DNA of 22,670 bases from a virus. The stretch covers positions 1-22,670 of IMG/VR virus record IMGVR_UViG_3300030107_001186. One strand, given 5' to 3'. The notes beneath the pieces were generated by a model. The model was not told where the DNA came from and searched no databases. It saw only the letters and a program-made list of their open reading frames with translations. The translations under genes and the position numbers were made by a program. Positions 6,394 through 14,319 of this stretch are shown here, one piece after another. Numbering within the stretch: the stretch's first letter is position 1; each line of letters opens with the position of its first letter.

Positions 6394-7727
6394 GTATTAT
6401 TGATATAGAAGGCAGAATATTAGAATCATCCACTGGTGCTGATTTATGTTGTGACGATATTATTGAAAGAATAAAAAGTGACTTACATCCCGGCCAACTT
6501 GCTTTTGTTGATGATCAAGATACACAAATCATTGGTCTTTCTGCTGGTTATGGTGCAGGCAAAACCAGAAGTTTATGTGCAAAAGCTGTTCAGTTAGCAA
6601 TAAACAATCAAGGTTTTACAGGTGCAGTTATGGAACCTACTGCACCATTAATAAGAGATATATGGCAAAACGATTTTGAAACTTTTTTAGAAAATTATGG
6701 AATCCCATATACACAAAGACAGTCACCGCTCCCTGAATATCTTTTGCATTTGCCAGATGGAGATGCTCGCATACTGTGTAGAAGTTTCGAGAACTGGTCT
6801 AGAATTATTGGATTAAACCTTGCTTGGGTACTTGCAGACGAAATAGATACTGTTGCTCCATCTATTGCAGATAGAGCTTTTCCCAGAATACTTGCAAGAT
6901 TACGTTCTGGAAATCAAAGACAGTTTGGTGTCGCATCAACACCTGAAGGTTTCAGATGGATGTGGAACACTTTTGGAAGTAACGAAGCTCAAAAGAAAAC
7001 AGATCGTAAGTTAATAAAAATGCGTACATATGATAATCCACATCTGCCACAGGACTTTATAACAAGATTAGAAGAGAATTATGAAAAAGGGTTACTGCAA
7101 GCATATTTAAACGGAGAGTTCTGTAATATAACAACAGGACAGGTTTATGACCGCTTCAACCGAACTGTCCATGTCACTGATGCGTTGCCAGATATATCTA
7201 ATGAACCACTCAGAATCGGACTTGATTTCAACATTGGAAATATGAACGCAGTTATTGGTATTGCTATTGGTGACAAATTACTCGTGGTTGATGAAATAAA
7301 AGAATCACATGACACCGACTCAATTGCTCAAGAAATTAAAAGACGCTATCCAGAACAAAAAATCTATGTCTATCCTGATGCGTCAGGAGGAAACAGAAGC
7401 ACAAACGCTTCGAAAACCGACATCCAAATACTAGAGAGTTATGGGTTTATGAACCAATCACCAGCAGCTAACCCACCTGTTAGAGATAGAGTTAATTCAG
7501 TACAAAGATTACTTGAGAATGGAAAAGGTCAAATTAGACTACAAATTCATTCAAGTGCAACTAAATTAATTGAGTGTCTTGAACTTCAAAGTTATACTGA
7601 AAAGGGTGAACCTGATAAAGATGCTGGTTACGATCACATGAATGATGCTTTAGGTTACATTACTTGGCGTCTGTTTAATCCATTGCATATGGGTGCTGGT
7701 CGTAAAACAGGAATTAGGCTTTATTAA
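6390..7727 (+). CDS. terL: Terminase large subunit (packaging ATPase-nuclease)
   Basis: This 445-residue protein pumps phage DNA into the prohead and cuts it. The ATPase domain has Walker A SAGYGAGKT (51-59, Lys58) and Walker B WVLADEID (146-153, Asp150-Glu151). A coupling segment VASTPEG follows (181-187). The RNase H-like nuclease domain begins at GLDFNIGN (277-284, Asp279), continues with YPDASGG (328-334, Asp330) and ends with DAGYDHMNDALGY (411-423, Asp415 and Asp419), supplying the acidic metal ligands. All expected catalytic residues are present, so it looks functional. The 4-nt overlap with terS and the portal immediately downstream are the normal packaging order. Confidence 0.96.
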   Translation: MSIIDIEGRILESSTGADLCCDDIIERIKSDLHPGQLAFVDDQDTQIIGLSAGYGAGKTRSLCAKAVQLAINNQGFTGAVMEPTAPLIRDIWQNDFETFLENYGIPYTQRQSPLPEYLLHLPDGDARILCRSFENWSRIIGLNLAWVLADEIDTVAPSIADRAFPRILARLRSGNQRQFGVASTPEGFRWMWNTFGSNEAQKKTDRKLIKMRTYDNPHLPQDFITRLEENYEKGLLQAYLNGEFCNITTGQVYDRFNRTVHVTDALPDISNEPLRIGLDFNIGNMNAVIGIAIGDKLLVVDEIKESHDTDSIAQEIKRRYPEQKIYVYPDASGGNRSTNASKTDIQILESYGFMNQSPAANPPVRDRVNSVQRLLENGKGQIRLQIHSSATKLIECLELQSYTEKGEPDKDAGYDHMNDALGYITWRLFNPLHMGAGRKTGIRLY

Positions 7728-7763
7728 GATTATTTATTACACTAAAGAAAACATTGGAGCAAA

Positions 7764-9179
7764 ATGTACTCAGGTTATAACTATTACAACAGAGAGACAA
7801 ACTCACAAGGTAAAGAAATAAATGACCCGAATGCTATTTGGTTTCAACAAGAGCCTCATTGGATGTTGATAGAGGATCTTCTTGGTGGTACATACCAAAT
7901 GAGGAAAAGACATAGACGATATTTACCACAAGAGCCAAGAGAATTAGATGAATCATATGACAACAGACTTGCAAGGTCTGTTTGTCCACCGTTTTATTTG
8001 CGATTAGAAAGAATGTTGGCTGGTATGTTAACAAGAAAGCCTGTCAGATTAAATGATACAGCAGACCCAATCCGTGAACATTTGTTTGATGTTGATTTGC
8101 AGGGTAATGATCTTAATGTTTGGACTTATGAAACTACTAGGAAAATGGTCAGATATGGTCATGTTGGAGTTTTAGTGGATGCTCCAACAAGTGGTCAGGG
8201 TGGCAGACCATATTGGGTTACTTACACACCGAGAGATATTTTGGGATACAGAACTGAAATGATAGAAGGTGAAGTAAAACTTATACAACTACGTTTACAA
8301 GAAAAGGTATCAGTTCCTGATGGTCTTTATGGTGAAAAGATAATTGACCAAATAAGGTTATTGACCAGAGGTGGTTTTGAAATACATCAAAAGGGCAAAA
8401 ATAATTTATTTGTAAAAGTTGACGAGGGAACTACAAGTTTGTCTGAGATACCTTTTTCTGTTGCATATGCAAACAGACTTAATTTATTGGAATCAAGACC
8501 ACCAATGTCTGATATTGCAGAATTAAATTTAAAAGCATATCAAATACAGTCTGATCTAGACAATCAGTTACATATTTCTGCTGTCCCAATGTTGGCATTT
8601 TATGGCTTTCCACAAAGTTCTGAAGAAGTAACTGCTGGACCCGGAGAAGCAATAGCCTTCCCTGCTGAGGGAAGAGCCGAATATATAGAGCCTGCTGGTA
8701 GAAGTTATGATGCTCAGTTTAAAAGGCTTGATGTTTTATCAAACCAAATAAATGAATTAGGACTTGCTGCTGTATTAGGGCAAAAGTTATCTGCAGAAAC
8801 AGCAGAAGCAAAACGAATAGATAGATCGCAGGGTGATTCTACAATGATGGTTGTAGCACAACAGATGCAAGATATGATTGATAATTCTTTAAAATTTCAT
8901 GGTGAATATATTAATGCTGAAGCTGGTAGTTGTTTTGTAAATAGAGATTTCTTATCACAGAGACTAGAGCCACAAGAGATACAGGCATTACTGCAGCTTT
9001 ATACATCTGGTTCTATTACACAAGAAACATTACTGAAACAGTTACATGAGGGAGAAGTATTGGGAGATGAATTTGATGTTGAAGAAGAAATTGAATCTAC
9101 GCAAAATGGTGGATTAGTTGAAATGGCACAACCAAAAGAAGTAGAACCAGAGCCAGAAGAAAAACAAGATGCAGCATAA
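7764..9179 (+). CDS. Portal protein (DUF4055-like)
   Basis: The 471-residue protein matches the DUF4055 portal type: an N-terminal region with WMLIEDLLGGTYQMRKR (43-59), YLPQEPRELDESYDNRLARS (63-82) and RMLAGMLTRKPVRLND, then a mixed alpha/beta body and an acidic C-terminal tail (GLVEMAQPKEVEPEPEEK). Portal dodecamers form the DNA entry ring on which terminase docks. Position right after terL supports this. The ATG has GGAG 5 nt upstream. A 36-nt gap separates it from terL. Confidence 0.92.
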   Translation: MYSGYNYYNRETNSQGKEINDPNAIWFQQEPHWMLIEDLLGGTYQMRKRHRRYLPQEPRELDESYDNRLARSVCPPFYLRLERMLAGMLTRKPVRLNDTADPIREHLFDVDLQGNDLNVWTYETTRKMVRYGHVGVLVDAPTSGQGGRPYWVTYTPRDILGYRTEMIEGEVKLIQLRLQEKVSVPDGLYGEKIIDQIRLLTRGGFEIHQKGKNNLFVKVDEGTTSLSEIPFSVAYANRLNLLESRPPMSDIAELNLKAYQIQSDLDNQLHISAVPMLAFYGFPQSSEEVTAGPGEAIAFPAEGRAEYIEPAGRSYDAQFKRLDVLSNQINELGLAAVLGQKLSAETAEAKRIDRSQGDSTMMVVAQQMQDMIDNSLKFHGEYINAEAGSCFVNRDFLSQRLEPQEIQALLQLYTSGSITQETLLKQLHEGEVLGDEFDVEEEIESTQNGGLVEMAQPKEVEPEPEEKQDAA

Positions 9180-9182
9180 TCA

Positions 9183-10358
9183 ATGTCAATTCCAGAAAGT
9201 TTTTATAGACAATCTATTGATTTAAATAGATACAGCAATCGTATTTCTAGGGAGATAGTAACTAATTACAATAATGTAATTTTAGATTTAACATATAAAC
9301 TTGCCACTATTGATGAAGTTACTAACCCTGCAACTGTTGCTCGCATCAGGTCAATGCTTGCACAATTTAAAGAAAGTCTTGAGAATTGGTCTGTAGAGGG
9401 AACTGCATATATGACAGATCAATTACAAAGCCTTGCTGTATTTCAGACTGAATTTGTTGCGAATGAATTACAAAAAGTTTTGCCCCGTGGTGCAGTAAAT
9501 GTAAATACAGTACAAGTTTCTGAGGATTTCGCAAGAAGTCTTGTTTATACAGACCCAACTAGGATTAATGTTTTCACATTGCCAACACTTGAATCACAGG
9601 TGCAGAGGACATTTAGCCTTACTGCTGCTAAAGGTTCAGTAATAACATTACCAAGTGGAGAAGTAGTCGAAAAAGCATTTCGTGGTATTGCTTCTTCACA
9701 AGCTGATTTTATCAGCAAAGAGATAAGAGTTGGAGTTACAGAAGGCGAATCAATGGCAAAAATATCAAAAAGATTAAGAGGTCGATTACAGTTTGGAGCA
9801 AACCAAGAGATGACAGCAAGAGCGCAGGCACTTGCTGGTGGTACTGGAATGAAATTAGCAAACAATCAAGTTAGAACAATTGTAAGAACATCTGTAAATC
9901 AAGTTCAGACAATGGCTAATCAGGCTGTTTATTCTGCGAATCAAGAAGTTACCAAAAGATATGAATATGTTGCAACACTTGATGCAAGAACAAGTGCAAT
10001 ATGCGGAAGTTTAGATGGAAAAACTTTTAAATATGGAGAAGGTCCAATGCCTCCACAACATTTTAACTGTAGGTCAACTACTGTTCCAATTATAGATGAT
10101 GAGGATTTAAGAAAAAGATTTCCTGACACTAGGCCGAGCAGTGTTGGTCGTGTGTCGCAAGAGGAAAGCTATCCCGATTGGTTAAAAAAAAATCCAAATA
10201 TGCAAACTGAAGCTTTAGGTAATAAGAAACCTTTTTTTAATTATTTAATAAATACAAAAAAGAAAAGTCCAAGAGAAGCTTTACGACAAATAATTCGTGA
10301 TGATGGAACTGAATTATCTTTAAAAGATTTAATTAAAAAATATCCAAAAGCAATTTAA
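9183..10358 (+). CDS. Head morphogenesis protein (Mu gpF / SPP1 gp7-like)
   Basis: This 391-residue protein is a minor head protein. The family signature is in residues about 260-305: YVATLDARTSAICGSLDGK and MPPQHFNCRSTTVPI, with the conserved D-x-R-T...C...L-x-G-x...P..H-x-N-C-R-S pattern. The N-terminal half is helical. In SPP1 the equivalent binds portal and affects DNA ejection. It follows the portal gene by 3 nt with no clear ribosome-binding site, so coupling to portal translation is likely. The Lys-rich C-terminus (KKPFFNYLINTKKKSPREA) lies outside the core domain. Confidence 0.92.
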   Translation: MSIPESFYRQSIDLNRYSNRISREIVTNYNNVILDLTYKLATIDEVTNPATVARIRSMLAQFKESLENWSVEGTAYMTDQLQSLAVFQTEFVANELQKVLPRGAVNVNTVQVSEDFARSLVYTDPTRINVFTLPTLESQVQRTFSLTAAKGSVITLPSGEVVEKAFRGIASSQADFISKEIRVGVTEGESMAKISKRLRGRLQFGANQEMTARAQALAGGTGMKLANNQVRTIVRTSVNQVQTMANQAVYSANQEVTKRYEYVATLDARTSAICGSLDGKTFKYGEGPMPPQHFNCRSTTVPIIDDEDLRKRFPDTRPSSVGRVSQEESYPDWLKKNPNMQTEALGNKKPFFNYLINTKKKSPREALRQIIRDDGTELSLKDLIKKYPKAI

Positions 10359-10390
10359 AAGTTATACTATTGTTAGTTGCTTCTATTATC

Positions 10391-10477
10391 ATGCCAATGG
10401 GAAAAGGAACTTATGGTTCTAAAATGGGTAGACCACCTAAAAAAAAGAAAAAAGTAAAAAAAGGTGGTAAAAAATAA
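10391..10477 (+). CDS. 28-aa lysine-rich peptide with AT-hook-like motif
   Basis: ATG at 10391 opens a 28-codon frame, MPMGKGTYGSKMGRPPKKKK and on to GGKK. I recall very similar MPMGKGTYGS(K)xGRPPKKKK peptides in other phages, which argues that it is real despite its size. The GRP followed by a lysine run resembles an AT-hook, which binds the minor groove of AT-rich DNA. Its stop overlaps the next ATG as TAATG. Function is unknown; DNA binding inside the head is possible. Confidence 0.7.
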   Translation: MPMGKGTYGSKMGRPPKKKKKVKKGGKK

Positions 10478-10563
10478 TGGCAAAGACATTAGCACAAAAG
10501 CTTTCAGAAGCTAAAAAACCAAAGAAAAATGCCAAAGAAAAAAAAGAAAAAAAAGATTCCTGA
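10477..10563 (+). CDS. 28-aa lysine-rich peptide
   Basis: The frame begins with the ATG that overlaps the previous stop (TAATG) and reads MAKTLAQKLSEAKKPKKNAK, then a Lys/Glu-rich end, stopping at 10561-10563. The coupled start and placement in a run of small basic genes suggest it is translated. The last 35 nt are shared, in another frame, with the following 71-aa ORF, so the A-rich tract encodes lysines in both frames. No family is recognised. Confidence 0.45.
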   Translation: MAKTLAQKLSEAKKPKKNAKEKKEKKDS

Positions 10564-10744
10564 AAATTATTTAAAAGGGTCAAAAAATAGATCAAGTAAA
10601 GCAGCTGAAATTAAAAGAACAGCTGCACTTTATAAGGCAGGAAAGTATATTGATATAAAAGCTGTACAAAAATCAAGGGTAAATCAAGATGTCACAAAAA
10701 AAAAGAAGAAGTCCACTAAACGAAGCAACAAAAAAAGCTCTTAG
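10529..10744 (+). CDS. 71-aa lysine-rich protein
   Basis: The predicted product opens with MPKKKKKKKIPENYLKGSKN and ends with another Lys/Ser-rich stretch, with a short helical centre (AAEIKRTAALYKAGKYIDIK). I do not recognise it. It overlaps the preceding mini-ORF by 35 nt and the next gene by 56 nt. No good Shine-Dalgarno sequence precedes the ATG. The amino-acid bias is what A-rich DNA would give by chance, but the central helix and packed context favour a gene. Confidence 0.5.
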   Translation: MPKKKKKKKIPENYLKGSKNRSSKAAEIKRTAALYKAGKYIDIKAVQKSRVNQDVTKKKKKSTKRSNKKSS

Positions 10745-10940
10745 GAAAAAAGCTGAAGGGACTCGCTTTAAATATGGTGAACTTGCTTCTGTCTACAGAA
10801 AAGGTCAAGGTGCCTATTTGTCTAGTGGTAGTCGTAATGTGACTATGCAGGCTTGGTCAATGGCTCGTGTGAATAGTTACATGAGAGGTGGACCAGCAAG
10901 GAAAGTTGATAAAGATATTTATAAAAAGGCTAGAAAATAA
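10689..10940 (+). CDS. 83-aa basic phage protein of unknown function
   Basis: The product starts MSQKKRRSPLNEATKKALRK and continues with a non-repetitive core (FKYGELASVYRKGQGAYLSS, then AWSMARVNSYMRGG). The core looks like a real folded segment and resembles small conserved proteins next to capsid genes in marine phages. It is strongly basic. Its stop overlaps the next ATG as TAATG, and its start lies inside the 71-aa ORF. It may be a minor head or DNA-associated protein; no function is established here. Confidence 0.7.
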   Translation: MSQKKRRSPLNEATKKALRKKAEGTRFKYGELASVYRKGQGAYLSSGSRNVTMQAWSMARVNSYMRGGPARKVDKDIYKKARK

Positions 10941-11212
10941 TGGCAGTTAAACGAGGAAGAGAAACATTTTCTGGTTTTAATAAACCTAAAAGGACTCCTA
11001 GTCACCCAACAAAATCCCATGCAGTATTGGCAAAGCAAGGGGATAAAGTAAAATTAATTAGATTTGGCCAACAAGGTGTTTCTGGTGCTGGTAAAAATCC
11101 ACAGACAGATAAAGCTAAAGCTAGACGTAAATCATTTCTTGCTCGTCATGCAAAAAATATTGCAAGAGGAAAAATGTCTGCAGCATTTTGGGCAGCAAAA
11201 GTAAAATGGTGA
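10940..11212 (+). CDS. 90-aa conserved basic phage protein (NKPKRTP...KSHAV type, DUF6321-like)
   Basis: The protein reads MAVKRGRETFSGFNKPKRTP, then KSHAVLAKQGDKVKLIRFGQ, and ends RHAKNIARGKMSAAFWAAKV plus KW. I recognise this as a small protein widespread in phages beside head genes; I believe it is the Pfam group DUF6321, though I am unsure of the number. It is very basic, with a beta-like centre (DKVKLIRFGQQGVSG) and a C-terminal helix. It is the last and best conserved of the five small basic ORFs before the scaffold. A role in head assembly or DNA binding fits but is unproven. Confidence 0.8.
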   Translation: MAVKRGRETFSGFNKPKRTPSHPTKSHAVLAKQGDKVKLIRFGQQGVSGAGKNPQTDKAKARRKSFLARHAKNIARGKMSAAFWAAKVKW

Positions 11213-11227
11213 TATAAATAATATAAT
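11213..11227 (+). promoter_or_regulatory. Possible promoter before the scaffold gene
   Basis: The gap before the scaffold gene holds TATAAATA (11213-11220) and a perfect -10-like TATAAT (11222-11227), which would place an RNA start near 11235, about 15 nt before the ATG. No -35 match lies at the usual distance. TATAAATA is also the late-promoter core of T4-like phages, but such words are frequent in AT-rich DNA. Confidence 0.3.
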
Positions 11228-11249
11228 ACATTTAGTTTACGACTAATCC

Positions 11250-11945
11250 ATGTCTGAAGAAAACAAAGAAGTGGTTACGCCACCAGAAAACAATGCAGAA
11301 CTTGAGCAACTTAAAGAATCTGTAAAAAAACTTGAAGCAAAAAACTACGAACTTATTGGTAAATTAAAAAATCAAAAACCAGTTTCCGATAAAGCTTTGC
11401 CAGAAGATTATGAAGCGTTACTTGCTTTTAAACAAAAGCATGAACGTGAACAGTTAGAAAGTGAGGGCAAGTACACAGAAGCAACACAAAAACTTGAACA
11501 GCAGTATCGTGATAAATCTGCAGAAGATAAAGAACGAATACAAAAACTAGAAGCTAGAAATCGTGAGCTTGAACTTATTACACCAGCAATGCAAGCATTA
11601 TCTGAAGTAACACATGACCCTGAGTTAGTTTTAAATAATTTAGTCCCAAAAGATCAAATACAAATTAAAGAAGGTGTACCTGTTGTTGTTGATGGATATG
11701 AACAATTGCCTGTCCAAGAGTATGTAAAAAATAAACTTGAAAAAGAAAAGCCATATTTATTAAAAAATAAACTGCCATCTGGTGGTGGTGCACCAATTTC
11801 AAGGCCATCATCTGATAATTTTTCAGAAGATATGTTAAAACCATTTCTGAAAAATAGTGAAGATATTACCGAACAGGGTCGTATTTTTAAAACATATGGA
11901 AAAGAAACTTGGCAAAAGTTGAGAGATATTGCAAAAACACGTTAA
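11250..11945 (+). CDS. Capsid scaffolding protein
   Basis: This 231-residue acidic protein has the typical scaffold layout: a disordered, charged N-terminus, a long coiled coil (about 15-110; LEQLKESVKKLEAKNYELIG and DKERIQKLEARNRELEL), and a C-terminal part with SGGGAPISRPSSDNF. It lies directly before the major capsid gene, the usual scaffold position. It would chaperone prohead assembly and leave before DNA fills the head. No protease motif is visible in it or nearby, so scaffold exit without cleavage is possible. Confidence 0.82.
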   Translation: MSEENKEVVTPPENNAELEQLKESVKKLEAKNYELIGKLKNQKPVSDKALPEDYEALLAFKQKHEREQLESEGKYTEATQKLEQQYRDKSAEDKERIQKLEARNRELELITPAMQALSEVTHDPELVLNNLVPKDQIQIKEGVPVVVDGYEQLPVQEYVKNKLEKEKPYLLKNKLPSGGGAPISRPSSDNFSEDMLKPFLKNSEDITEQGRIFKTYGKETWQKLRDIAKTR

Positions 11946-12022
11946 TATATAAATATTAGGCAAGGCTACGCTAAGTCAAATAGGGTTACGCCCACAACCG
12001 TTAAATTTTTATTCTTGAACAC
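11946..12022 (+). other. 77-bp gap before the capsid gene with promoter-like and hairpin-forming sequence
   Basis: TATAAATA occurs at 11948-11955, as in the gap before the scaffold gene. Further on, GGGTTACGCCC can fold into a short hairpin, or GGTT/AACC can pair around ACGCCCAC. Neither stem is followed by a T-run, so a terminator is not supported. This stretch is GC-richer than its surroundings and may be a leader for high expression of the capsid gene. Confidence 0.3.
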
Positions 12023-13054
12023 ATGGCAGTTCTCAGGAGTGATATTATCGTTCCAGAGGTATTTACGCCTTATGTCATTGAGCAAACTACTGCTAGAGAT
12101 TCATTTCTTGCAAGCGGTGTGGTTGCACCTATGGCTGAGCTAAATGCTACTGAGGGTGGTGATTTCGTAAATGTACCTTTTTTCTCTGCAAACTTAAGTG
12201 GAGACTTTGAAGTATTATCAGATTCATCTTCATTGACACCCGGCAAAATTTCTACTGACAAACAAGTTGGTGTTATTTTACACAGAGGTCGTGCTTTTGA
12301 ATCTCGTGACTTAGCTGCATTGGCAGCTGGTTCTGACCCAATGGCAGCAATCGGTCAAAAGATCGGTGCTTACATTGCAAACCAAAGACAAAAAGATTTA
12401 CTTGCTTGTCTTGATGGAGTGTTTGGTTCTGTTAACTCAACAGACTCAAATGCAGCATTTTTTGGTTTAACAATAGATGGTGGTTCATCTGATACACCAA
12501 CTGGATTATCTCCAAGACACGTTGCTAAAGCCAGATCAATACTTGGAGATCAAGGAGATAAGTTAACAGCAGTTTGTATGCACAGTAAAGTTTACTACGA
12601 TCTCGTTGAGAGAAAGATGGTTGACTATGTTCTTGCAGCTGATGGAAATGGTGGTTCTGCAACTGCTTCTGGTGGTTCAATCACTGGTGCTTATACTGCT
12701 GGTAATGACACAGTTCCCACATACTGCGGATTAAGAGTTATTGTTTCTGATGATGTTACAACTACTGGTAGTGGTTCATCAACTGAATACAGTACATATT
12801 TCTTTACTGCTGGTTCAGTAGCTAGTGGCGAGCAAGCTGGTCTAACAACAGAAACAGACAGAGATATTCTGGCTAAATCTGATGCTATGGCTATTGATCT
12901 TCACTATACATATCACCCTGTTGGTTCTAAGTGGGCTGTTACGACAACAAACCCAACAAGAGCACAACTTCAAACTGTAGGCAATTGGTCGAAAGTCTAC
13001 GAAACAAAGAACATTGGTATCGTTAGAGCTACTAACGTATCTACTCAAGACTAG
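12023..13054 (+). CDS. Major capsid protein
   Basis: The 343-residue protein forms the icosahedral shell. The N-terminal half has segments I recognise from marine siphovirus capsid proteins: PEVFTPYVIEQTTARDSFLA (11-30), GGDFVNVPFF, DFEVLSDSSSLTPGKIS, KQVGVILHRGRAFESRDLAA and DPMAAIGQKIGAYIANQRQK. The later LGDQGDKLTAVCMHSKVYYD resembles the HK97-fold P-domain. A Gly/Ser/Thr-rich stretch at about 205-255 may be a surface loop. No N-terminal delta domain or protease site is apparent, consistent with the separate scaffold gene. The ATG lacks a clear Shine-Dalgarno sequence. Confidence 0.93.
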   Translation: MAVLRSDIIVPEVFTPYVIEQTTARDSFLASGVVAPMAELNATEGGDFVNVPFFSANLSGDFEVLSDSSSLTPGKISTDKQVGVILHRGRAFESRDLAALAAGSDPMAAIGQKIGAYIANQRQKDLLACLDGVFGSVNSTDSNAAFFGLTIDGGSSDTPTGLSPRHVAKARSILGDQGDKLTAVCMHSKVYYDLVERKMVDYVLAADGNGGSATASGGSITGAYTAGNDTVPTYCGLRVIVSDDVTTTGSGSSTEYSTYFFTAGSVASGEQAGLTTETDRDILAKSDAMAIDLHYTYHPVGSKWAVTTTNPTRAQLQTVGNWSKVYETKNIGIVRATNVSTQD

Positions 13055-13066
13055 AGGTAATTAATT

Positions 13067-13432
13067 ATGCCAAGTTTATTTGAGGTTACTGCTGGTAAGT
13101 TAACTGGACCAACAAAAGGCGGTACAGTTACCCAAGCAACAAACAAAGGTACAGGTGTAACTCTTAATACAGAGTCAGGTCAGATCACTATGAACAACGC
13201 AGCTTTGGCTGCTGCTGCAGAAGTATCATTTACAGTTACTAATAGTGAAATTGCTGCAACTGATGTTGTAGTTGTTAATCATGGTTCTGCTGGTACTGCT
13301 GGCAGTTATCTTGTAGCTGCAAACACTATTGCTGCTGGTTCTTTTGCAATCACAGTTTCAAATGTTTCTGGTGGTTCTTTAAGTGAAGCAATTGTTATTA
13401 ACTTTGTTGCATTAAAAGGTGCATCTAGTTAA
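13067..13432 (+). CDS. Capsid decoration-type protein
   Basis: This 121-residue, Gly/Ala/Thr/Val-rich, beta-predicted protein directly follows the capsid gene, where decoration or head-fibre proteins are usual. Segments TKGGTVTQATNKGTGVTLNT and AEVSFTVTNSEIAATDVVVV resemble beta-sandwich proteins I have seen after phage capsid genes. AGAGG lies about 9 nt before the ATG. Its stop overlaps the next short ORF (TAATG). Decoration is inferred from position and composition; a head-associated domain with another role is possible. Confidence 0.7.
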   Translation: MPSLFEVTAGKLTGPTKGGTVTQATNKGTGVTLNTESGQITMNNAALAAAAEVSFTVTNSEIAATDVVVVNHGSAGTAGSYLVAANTIAAGSFAITVSNVSGGSLSEAIVINFVALKGASS

Positions 13433-13578
13433 TGGGCATATTTGCTTTTAGACGAATGAGAGAACAGGAGGCTACTAAATTAGTAGCCCCTGCACCTCTT
13501 AAAAAAACAAAACGTAAGCCTAAATTAAAAACAAATGGCAATAACGATAGACGCAACAGTGGGCGGAGCATCAGCTAA
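13432..13578 (+). CDS. 48-aa basic protein (FRRMREQEA type)
   Basis: The frame starts at the TAATG overlap and encodes MGIFAFRRMREQEATKLVAP, then a Lys/Arg-rich tail ending in GRSIS. Small proteins with the same 'FRRMRExEA then basic tail' form sit at this position in other phages, which supports it as real. The last 44 nt overlap the next gene in another frame. Function is unknown. Confidence 0.65.
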   Translation: MGIFAFRRMREQEATKLVAPAPLKKTKRKPKLKTNGNNDRRNSGRSIS

Positions 13579-14095
13579 CAGTTACATAAGTCTGTCTGAT
13601 GCAAACGCAATTGTAGAAGGTTTAATTCTTGATGATGATGTTTCAGTATGGGATAGCTCTAATACTGATAATAAAAACAGAGCTTTATACACTGCTGCGG
13701 TCAGGATTGATCGAGAAAGATTTTTGGGTGCAAGAGTAACAGATACACAAGCATTACAATGGCCTCGTACAGGTGTCAGGAAACCAGATACTTATATAAA
13801 TACTTATGCAACAAGATTTCCATTTCGTATAACAACTGATTACTTTACTGATACAGAGATTCCAGAACAAGTTAAAAAAGCACAAGTTATTCTTGCTGTA
13901 TATTTGAATAATAATAGGAATGGGTTAGGATTAAGTGGTCTAGAAGATTTTAAAAATGTAAAAATTGGTAATCTAGATGCAACACCAAATTTTTATGGTG
14001 CTGTTGGTGCTGATAGAGTACCACCACTATTTGAACGGTACTTTACTGGTTTACGACATAGTGGACCTGCTAACGTCGCAATTAAAAGGAGTTAA
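13535..14095 (+). CDS. Head-tail connector-type protein (often labelled DnaT-like)
   Basis: The 186-residue protein starts MAITIDATVGGASANSYISL and has the ALQWPRTGVRKPD segment at about 75-87. This is the phage group often labelled 'DnaT-like ssDNA-binding protein'. In this position, between capsid and tail-completion genes, a head-tail adaptor (gp6-like) role is more plausible than DNA replication. The helical region EIPEQVKKAQVILAVYLNNN also fits gp6-like adaptors. The start lies inside the preceding 48-aa ORF. Confidence 0.75.
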   Translation: MAITIDATVGGASANSYISLSDANAIVEGLILDDDVSVWDSSNTDNKNRALYTAAVRIDRERFLGARVTDTQALQWPRTGVRKPDTYINTYATRFPFRITTDYFTDTEIPEQVKKAQVILAVYLNNNRNGLGLSGLEDFKNVKIGNLDATPNFYGAVGADRVPPLFERYFTGLRHSGPANVAIKRS

Positions 14096-14097
14096 CA

Positions 14098-14319
14098 ATG
14101 AGCTACTACCCAGCTGCCAAAATCATTAATGATACTGATGCACATACAGGTCGATTTGGTTGTGTTCAAGCAATCAAAGATTCTGAAATTGCAACTTTAG
14201 TGGCAGAGAATATTACTGGTGATCTTACAAGTATTGATCTGAAATCTAATTGTAAGATTGAAGGTGTTATTACTAGCATTACACTTGCAAGTGGAACTGT
14301 TGTTGCTTATTTAATATGA
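14098..14319 (+). CDS. Small structural-type protein of unknown function
   Basis: This 73-residue protein reads MSYYPAAKIINDTDAHTGRF, then a beta-rich remainder ending in GVITSITLASGTVVAYLI. It has a strong ribosome-binding site (AAGGAG, 6 nt before ATG), and its stop overlaps the next start by 4 nt. The terminal repeated strands suggest a small beta-barrel or spike-like structural protein. I know no named function; its place among connector genes suggests a minor virion component. Confidence 0.7.
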   Translation: MSYYPAAKIINDTDAHTGRFGCVQAIKDSEIATLVAENITGDLTSIDLKSNCKIEGVITSITLASGTVVAYLI

